From: Alopecurus myosuroides
Lineage: Eukaryota > Streptophyta > Magnoliopsida > Poales > Poaceae
DNA: 64,000 nt
NCBI GenBank assembly: GCA_028641055.1
Contig: CM054058.1
Coordinates: 82,254,020-82,318,019 of the forward strand
Reading direction: 5' to 3'
Under the pieces are notes generated by a model that searched no databases, had not been told where the DNA came from, and saw nothing but the letters and a program-made list of their open reading frames with translations. Both the position numbers and the translations under genes were made by a program. This document shows positions 57,901 through 64,000 of the stretch, in pieces; within the stretch, counting starts at the first letter, position 1, and each line of letters starts with the position of its first letter.

Positions 57901-60271
57901 GCAGGTCCTGCTCCATCTCGTCAACTACTTCAACCCGCTGCTCGGCAGCGCGATCTGGCTGTGTGGCGTCTTGCTTTTCTACCCGCGGCTGGGCCGCGGG
58001 GTCTTCCTGTTCAGCAGCCCTTGTTGCTGGATGCTCTTGGTCTTCTTCCTGCCGCTCAAGGGCGGCATCATCATGCTTCTCGGGATCTTATTCTAGGTTC
58101 TCCTCGGCCGTGGTGGCTGGAGGAGAAGGCGGCCTCTCATTGCGAGCAGCGTCCTGCGCTTCCTGCTCTGCGCGGGCCTGCTGCTCCTGCTTGATGTCAT
58201 GGGCGTCGGTGTCCATGTACAGGGCGTCATCTGACTCTTCTCCTTTCATGGGAGAGGATGCACGCGCCCTGTCCTGCGCTGCGGTCTCGTCCTCGTCGTC
58301 GAGATCAATAAGTTTGTCGACGTCAATGGCGGACTTCTTCTTGGTCTTGGTGGGCGCGATAGCGGCGTCAGCATCCAAGGGGGCGCTGAAGAAAGAAGTA
58401 TGTTCAGAAAAGAGAAAAGGGCAGAGGAAACCGAGAAGAAACAACAGAGTAAAAGAATTGGGAAATTGCGGCAACAGAGGTGCATAGCTTAGGAGAAAGT
58501 GCTTACCCTTTACGGGTAGGGAGTGGCCGTCGCCCTTTCGTCACGGCTTTCTTGGTCTTCTTCCCGGCCGTCTTCGTCTTCTTGGCGGGGGGCTCCTGAG
58601 CACCGCTACCCGTCCTTTTGCGGGTGACGGGAGCAGCAAATGAAAGCGGATCAACGACAAGGGCTTCCTCGTCCTCGTCCTCGCCCTCCTCATCAGCGTC
58701 AGCATCGTCTGTAAAATTGGGAAGAAGAAAGCAGTTCAGAAGCAGGAGGAAATTGGATTGCGCTGCTCGCGACCAGGAAAGATGATCTCAATTACCTTCG
58801 TCGTCGTCCTCGGACCAATCACGGACAGACGCGTCAACGTGATGCTTCTCCGTCTGAGCGGCATGAGGGAGATTGAGCTTGTCCGCGGTGTCGTAGGAGA
58901 CCTCGTCGTCCTCCTCTCGGTCATCTTCCTAGTTGGCCTCAAAGCACTCCGCGCTCTCGGCAAGCTGGCGAGCAAGGACCTGGAAGATAAACAAACATCA
59001 CAAGTTAGTCGAGTAGCATAAAGGCATCCTATTCGGCAAGGTGTGCAAACACAAAGCACAGTAAGCCTAGAGAATGTTGCTAAGTGTGCTACTCGGCAGG
59101 GCGTGCAAACACAAAGCACAGTAAGCCTAGAGAATGTTGCTAAGTGTGCTACTCGACAGGGCGTGCAAACACAAAGCACAGTAAGCCTAGAGAGTGCTGC
59201 TAAGTGTGCTACTCGGCAGGGCGTGCAAACACAAAGCACAGGAGGCCTACGCCAAACTATTAAGTTTCCTACTCGGCACAGAGTGCGGATACTAATCACA
59301 GCAAGATAAGAAGGCTATCTACTCGGAGTATGTATACAAGAAACAGGGTAATAAGTACTAACCCGCTCGATTGGCTTCGTGCGGCTGTACGGCACGAAGC
59401 CGTACTACAAGTGGTCCCTGAGGCCAGTGCTCATGATGGAACGCGCCCAAGTGGCGACATCCGCGTTGCTGAGCTCGAACGTGGTTGTCCGAGTACAGTC
59501 GCGGGGGCCGCCCATGTAGCACATAAGATGGACGCGGTGCTGGAGCGGCAGCACCCGCCTGGAGATCCAGTAGGCGATTGGGTCGTCACTCTTGAGCCCT
59601 TCTCCGATCAGATGGGCGAGGCGCTCGTCCATATGCTTCAGGTTGCTGTCGAGGGACGGCTTTGTCCGCCAGTTCTGCACAGTAGGAGCTCGGTTGCTCC
59701 AGCGGGGCAGATTGATTCGGTCCTCCACCTTGGCTCCCTTCTTGGCGGGAACGTTCTTCACGTACAGGATGGTCTTCTGCCACTTGCGGACAGAATCCAA
59801 CCCCTTGATGCGTGGGTGATTGGTTCCACCACGCTGCACCATCATGGCGCTGCCCGTCTCCGTCATCCCGCGGCTGGTGTCCGCGCCATCCTTCTTGCCC
59901 TTACTCTGCTTCCGGAAGAAGAAGTATCTGGACCAGGTTGCCGTAGTGGGGCGAACGCCCAGGAATGCCTCGCATACCACGGCGTGGTATGAGAGGAAGA
60001 CGACGGCGTTTGGAGGGAGGTGGTGTGGCTGGAGACCATAATGGTCGAGGAACGACCGGAGGAAGTTTGAGGCTGGAAGCCCGAATCCTCGCGCGAAGTG
60101 CGCGAGGAAGACGACGTGCTCGCCCTTCTGCGGAGCCAGGACGAGCTCGCTGCCAGGTTGCCGGCAGCAAACACCGGGAGGAACTCTCCGGGTGTTCACG
60201 AGCCATTGGCAATCCTCGGCAGTGACCTCGGATCCGGCCCAGCCGACGCGAGCGTCGTCGTCGCGAGCCAT
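54960..60271 (-). CDS. antisense extra gene of element B (Transposase_28-like), multi-exon
   Basis: Starts at the ATG at 60271 (MARDDDARVGWAGSEVTAED). Exon 1 runs to about 59363 (donor GTTAGT); exon 2 opens at 58979 after CAG. Exon 1 has the domain: HVVFLAHFARGFGLPASNFL, HHLPPNAVVFLSYHAVVCEAFLG, YFFFRKQSKGKKDG, GPRDCTRTTTFELSNADVA. Later exons give acidic tracts, a Lys/Ala pentapeptide repeat (AEKKA-type, about 57650-57740), coiled-coil exons (about 56950-55990) and an Ala/Lys/Thr-rich repeat end (about 55200-54960). Exon 1 is open; later exons are open between plausible GT/AG borders, though I noted a TAG-type interruption near 58090 and one near 58929 that may fall in coding sequence. Function unknown; introns can survive retrotransposition only because the gene is antisense to the genomic RNA. 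Confidence 0.8.
59037..59280. repeat. intronic minisatellite, 60-bp unit, 4 copies
   Basis: Four units with an exact 60-bp period, each opening G[C/T]GTGCAAACACAAAGCACA; three differ by only a few bases, the fourth is diverged. It lies in intron 1 of the antisense gene, as in A. Confidence 0.95.
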
Positions 60272-60408
60272 GGCGGTGAGGAAGAAAGTAGCGGAAAGGT
60301 TGAAGGATTTGGTGTGGTGGAAGAACTCGCGGCGGCGAGGTGCTCTGCGGCGGCGGAGAAACGAGAAGACAAAGGGGAAAGTGCGAGCGGAAGAAGAAGA
60401 AGGAGTTA

Positions 60409-60436
60409 CCGAGGGGGTATTTATACCGCTCCTCGG
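60409..60436 (-). promoter_or_regulatory. TATA box of the antisense gene in an inverted repeat (B)
   Basis: On the - strand TATAAATA (60418-60425), between CCGAGG and CCTCGG arms, about 150 bp upstream of the ATG at 60271. Same layout and spacing as A. Confidence 0.7.
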
Positions 60437-60951
60437 ACTACCGTTACGAGTTGAGGAAGTGGGATCGATCGTGACAATAATCGTGCGGCGTGGGATCTGT
60501 GGGCCGGTTAGAAACGCACACAGCGCGGAACGCGCGCGTAACGGCCGCATTAGATCCCACGACGAGATCGTGGGCAATTACTGCGCGTGATGGGACGTAA
60601 CGGGCTAGTGGGCCTAGGCCGTGAAAACTGGGTGCTCGGCCTGTCAGGTCCTAGGCACCGAGGCGTCGGGGTCGTGGATGCGTGACACGTGCCCAGTTGC
60701 AGCACGGAAAGCCGAATTGTGCTCTGCAACGCAGAGATTCTATTTGGAAAATTCACCAAGTCTTTTTACTCGGTTACAGAGAAGAGAACTAGCTCTATCC
60801 GGAGGAGAAGAAACTCAGGATATTTTCCGGAGTGCTACTCGGAGGTTTTACTCGGCATCTTAAGGTTCAAGGACAATGTTGCCAAGGATTGTTTTAAGCT
60901 GGCAGAGCCCAGTGAACGAGTTCGTAGGACTCTACCAGCTTCGGGGACTAA
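60437..60951. other. spacer between antisense promoter and 3' LTR (B)
   Basis: Contains a short hairpin CCCACGA/TCGTGGG (about 60557-60575), conserved in A at about 2869-2887, and ends with the purine tract TTCGGGGACTAA next to the LTR. No gene seen. Confidence 0.65.
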
Positions 60952-61833
60952 TGTCGGGGGGTTACCCCCGAGTAGGGTAAAGGCAAGTGCTAAAGGCAAG
61001 GTCAGAAGGGATGGTTGGCCGAGTAGCCGCCAACCCGGTACTCGCTACCCGGTCGACTGCTACTCGGTCTCAAACAAAGATGACCAGAAGGATGAATCAA
61101 GGAAATTGTGTTCCTCCGAATAGAAGAGTTGGCCCGAGTAGAACTGGCGGGAACCTACTCGGGCCAGAAGTCAAAGGAGCCGTTCTGGCACAGGATCCCG
61201 GTATCCCGGGTCCGTACTTGGCACTATTCACGACACTGTTCATCTGAGGACGGAGTGCCTGACAGTGACAGTGTGTCAGCAGGGCGTCGCAGGATAGGGG
61301 GGCCCTACTCTGTGTTTGGCACAGTGATAACAGACTGATCACTTGGTTTTGCCCAACGACTTTCCGGACAGGACAAGATTAGAAGCCAAAGCTGTCAGCG
61401 GGAGCTCGGAAGAAGGACGATGTGAACACTATGTCGACACTTATTTTGTACTCTACCTAGTTGGCTGTATCCGGCAGGGGCGCCAGTATATAAGGCACCC
61501 TGCCCCCTCCTGCGCGAGGGACGACGATCCTGATCCGAGAGGCATTCGAGATTCTTGACCTAGTTCATCTTAGAGAGAAGAGTGGCTACTCGGTAGAGAC
61601 CGAATTTGTACTGTGGCTACTCGGACAAGCACTAATATACAGAGAGAAAGGCAGGAGTAGGGGTTTTACCTCCTCACGAGGGCCCTGAACCTGGGTAGAT
61701 CGTGTTGTTTGCAGTGTTATTTTCTTATCTCACGCGACTACTCGTCGCGTGATCCCTCCCCGAGCACCTCCAGCGTCCATCGTCCCCACACTTTTAGCCA
61801 TCCTATGGCATCTTTCTTGACACCACCACGACA
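60952..61833 (+). repeat. 3' LTR of element B (882 bp)
   Basis: Partner of 46444-47326; followed by target copy ATAAT. Confidence 0.96.
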
Positions 61834-62079
61834 ATAATCGTTCTCCTTTAGTCTATATTACGTCTAGCTCTAATCATTCTCATTTAGTCACAATTATTTA
61901 TAATTCTAATCATTCTTCTTTCATGCTCAAGTGACACTTCCCAGTCGGTCACCCATCCTAAGACTACTCCACTCTCAGCATACTTACCTTTTTAGTTCTC
62001 TTCCTATGAGCTTCAAAGAAACAAATCATGTTTTACTGAAAATAGTATGTTGTCAATCATGTTAATGCTTGAACAATGA

Positions 62080-62680
62080 TATTGCACGTCTTTATTTTGT
62101 GAATACAAAAAATTATTTAGTTAAACTAAATGAAATAAGTAATAATAATCTTGAATTCAAATGATATTGAATTTAAATAATCATGAATCTAAATAATTAT
62201 GAATTTAATAGGTCAAAAATTGATTATTTAATATGCCTTTTCCATTTAATATGTCTAAATTGATTATTCGATATGTCAAAAAATAAAAAAATAAAATAAT
62301 CTTGAATTCAAACAATCATGCATTTAAATAATAATTAATTTAATATGTCAATATTGATTATTTAATATGTCAAAAATTGATTATTTAATATGTCTTTTCT
62401 ATTTAATATGTCTAAATTGATTATTTGATATGTCGAATAATAAATAAGTAATAATAGTCTTGAATTCAAATAATCATCAATTTAAATATATTTTTTGTCT
62501 TTTCCATTTAATATTTCGAAAATTGACAAATAATATGTCTATATCAAAAATTGGCAAATGGTCAAAGGTTGCCATCCGATTTGTAAATAAATTATTTATA
62601 ACATTTACTATATAAATGTTAAATTACTCTAAATGGTACTATAATTTTACTATATATAGTTATGTTTAAATTTTAGGGGA
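62080..62680. repeat. AT-rich degenerate repeats
   Basis: Repeated words such as TTGATTATTTAATATGTC and CTTGAATTCAAA recur in irregular order over about 500 bp. No coding potential. Lies inside element H. Confidence 0.8.
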
Positions 62681-63049
62681 CCAGCAATTTGACACCCGAG
62701 CTCACCTGCTCGTGCTTGTTTCCGAAATTCAAAAGAAATATAAAAAATACTTCAAAAAAATCAGAAAAAAAAGTTGAGACAAACAAGGGGATTTTTTCCC
62801 CTTCATATTAGTGTACGCCTCGTCGATCAAGGCGGATGCCATATCAGCCATCGAAGTCTTGGGGTACCGAAGCTGGAACAAGTCCTAGATATCAATATGG
62901 CAGTGAGATGGTATCTCAATACCCCAGGTGCGCATCATCTTCAACTTGTCATTCGTTATATCAACGCTAGCAAAATGGATGCCGCTCTCGACAAGAAAAT
63001 CCATGAGTTCTGGACAATATTTGTCACTACCGCAACATACAAAATGGAA

Positions 63050-63180
63050 CAAATGTTAAATACCGCTGCAACAAGTATATTCTTTCAATGCAACAACAAA
63101 TGGAACAAATGGAAGAAATCTTAAATATCGCTGCAACAAGTTTACTCTTTCAATGCAACAACAAATGGAACAAAATGAGT
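63050..63180. repeat. 65-bp direct duplication
   Basis: Two copies of a unit containing GCTGCAACAAG and CAATGCAACAACAAATGG, 65 bp apart (63065 and 63130), with a partial third upstream. Confidence 0.85.
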
Positions 63181-63229
63181 AATGCTCATATCCTGCACAA
63201 AAATAGATCTCTCTTATGGATCAAAGATG

Positions 63230-63550
63230 AGGAATTGCTCTTTCCATATATATGAATTAAATGAAACTCTTTCCCATATAGGATTCAAATGGACACATGT
63301 TACCATATGAATCAAAATAAGCTCTCTCTCTTTCCAAATAGGATTCAAATGGCCACATGTTGCTATCCTATGCAATTTTTCTATCCTATATGAATCAAAA
63401 TAAGCTCTCTTTACAATAGGATTCAAATGGCCACTCATGTTGCTATCCTATTAAATTTTCCTATCGTGTATGAATCAAATGAATCTCCCTTTCCAATAGG
63501 ATTGAAATGGCCACATGTTGCTATCCTATACAATTTTCCTATTCTAAAGT
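63230..63550. repeat. 79-bp tandem repeat, about 4 units
   Basis: TAGGATTCAAATGG-type starts at about 63279, 63339, 63418 and 63497, with 79-bp spacing in the last two steps and one unit shortened by about 20 bp. Confidence 0.88.
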
Positions 63551-63558
63551 AGTTCATG

Positions 63559-63798
63559 TTAGCTTGCCCATTGGAAGACAATGACATGTTTCTTGTGACA
63601 AAGTTGGATGACGGAAATATCTCGTTGATCGGCAGTGTACTCGAGATCAAGGCCAAGAAAGTTGTGTTCATCCTCGCGAAGCCATCGCTTCAAATCGGCA
63701 GTAAGACCGGGTTCCTGGGCGCTCTTTTTCGTGTAGGCGACATCGAGGCTCTTGCCATGTGCGGGCACTTCGAAAAACCAAATACCATATGGAGCCAT
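63559..63798 (-). pseudogene. 3'-5' exonuclease-like (DEDD) fragment in element H
   Basis: From the ATG at 63798: MAPYGIWFFEVPAHGKSLDV, then LREDEHNFLGLDLEYTADQR with motif I (D-x-E) and ISVIQLCHKKHVIVFQWAS, ending at a stop at 63559. Only the N-terminal third of such a domain is present. The 79-bp repeats begin where the rest should be. Probably a captured fragment. Confidence 0.62.
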
Positions 63799-63861
63799 GG
63801 TGGAGAATGGGGAAGAAAAGAGGAAAGCAAGAGAAAGAAAAAGAAGAAGAAGAGAGGCCAC

Positions 63862-64000
63862 GGTTACTGTAGCAATTAGGGCCCCCGTCTCTGTTTTTTA
63901 TCCCTCTCCCGGTCGAAACAACTTCGAAAGTGCGCGGGAGACAAATGGTTTAGGCCTTTAGTCCCTAAAAGGTCTCGAGCCAGGCGAACGGTTGCCAGAA
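63862..64000. other. right window edge, possible subterminal CACTA sequence
   Basis: CCTTTAGTCCCTAAAAGG resembles the subterminal motif of the CACTA elements here, but no terminus is present before the window ends. Confidence 0.4.

Larger units (their letters stand above)
46444..61833 (+). mobile_element. Gypsy LTR retrotransposon B, full length (Tat-like, antisense gene)
   Basis: 15.4 kb with LTRs 46444-47326 and 60952-61833, flanked by ATAAT (46439-46443 and 61834-61838). Order: 5' LTR, PBS, gag, protease, RT, RNase H, second RNase H, integrase (all +), noncoding DNA, antisense gene (-), its promoter, purine tract TTCGGGGACTAA, 3' LTR. About 19 substitutions and 1 indel separate the LTRs by eye. 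The pol frame is broken several times, so it is structurally complete but unlikely to be autonomous. Confidence 0.96.
46176..64000 (+). mobile_element. CACTA-type element H, right end outside window, hosting element B
   Basis: Begins CACTAGTAGAAAACATG at 46176 with subterminal motifs CTAGTCCCGGGCTG, CGGGACTAAAGG and TTTAGTCCCGGGTGG. The possible 3-bp target copy is TAC (46173-46175). B interrupts it at 46443. After B (61839 on) similar CATTTAGTC / CTAATCATTCT words continue, as on the left side. No transposase is seen in the visible part, so H may be a non-autonomous member. The right terminus was not found; CCTTTAGTCCCTAAAAGG at about 63955-63972 may be its approach. Confidence 0.68.

Noticed and set aside
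59037..59280. Possible CRISPR-like array (four regular repeats)
   Set aside because: Units are contiguous without unique spacers, lie in an intron of a retrotransposon gene, and the DNA is plant nuclear.
62774..63124. 116-residue reading frame
   Set aside because: It runs into a 65-bp direct repeat and shows no domain.
1..64000. tRNA or rRNA genes
   Set aside because: No cloverleaf with acceptor and T-arm signals and no rRNA-like block was noticed by eye; the repeated GGCGCC sites are retrotransposon primer-binding sites. A dedicated tRNA scan was not possible.

Overview
The window is a stretch of grass nuclear DNA made almost entirely of nested transposable elements. I see no intact host gene, rRNA or tRNA. 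The element types (Ty3/Gypsy elements with two RNase H domains and an antisense extra gene, CACTA elements with a Ulp1-like second ORF, and a BARE/Angela-like Copia LTR) point to a monocot of the Poaceae, most likely Pooideae. The species cannot be fixed from the sequence alone.

Layout, left to right. (1) 1-4124: 3' part of Gypsy element A (+ strand): the end of an antisense gene, then the 3' LTR. A sits inside Gypsy element C (- strand, 4125-11537), whose 5' LTR is 10999-11537. C sits inside CACTA element D (- strand, 11538-19626), which carries a Ulp1-like ORF2, a TNP2 transposase and a captured AP2-like gene. D ends inside a decayed Mutator-like transposase (19627-21336). (2) 21561-45397: 3' end of a decayed Copia element. 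Its LTR is split by Gypsy element E (- strand, 22982-44159, TSD GGTGC). E is itself split by Gypsy element F of the same family in the opposite orientation (+ strand, 25508-36192, TSD GGCTT). (3) 45602-46056: fragment of a 3'-5' exonuclease-like gene. (4) 46176 to beyond the right edge: a second CACTA-type element H, split by the full-length Gypsy element B (46444-61833, TSD ATAAT, same family as A). The rest of H (61839-64000) is AT-rich, has tandem repeats and holds another exonuclease-like fragment.

Hand-counted LTR divergence agrees with the nesting: E about 2.9%, B about 2.2%, F about 0.8%. All Gypsy elements here lack an intact pol. E has gag, protease and most of the RT but no RNase H or integrase. 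F has protease, RT, RNase H and integrase but almost no gag. B and C are broken by stops and frameshifts.

Features that stand out: a multi-exon gene running antisense to the retrotransposon, with its own TATA box inside an inverted repeat, in all four copies of two families; a gag reading frame that opens inside the LTR and reads through the primer-binding site in the same frame in three families; a perfect 21-bp coding minisatellite in B whose units each carry a polypurine-tract-like core; and a captured AP2-like gene bracketed by a 26-bp copy of transposase coding sequence.
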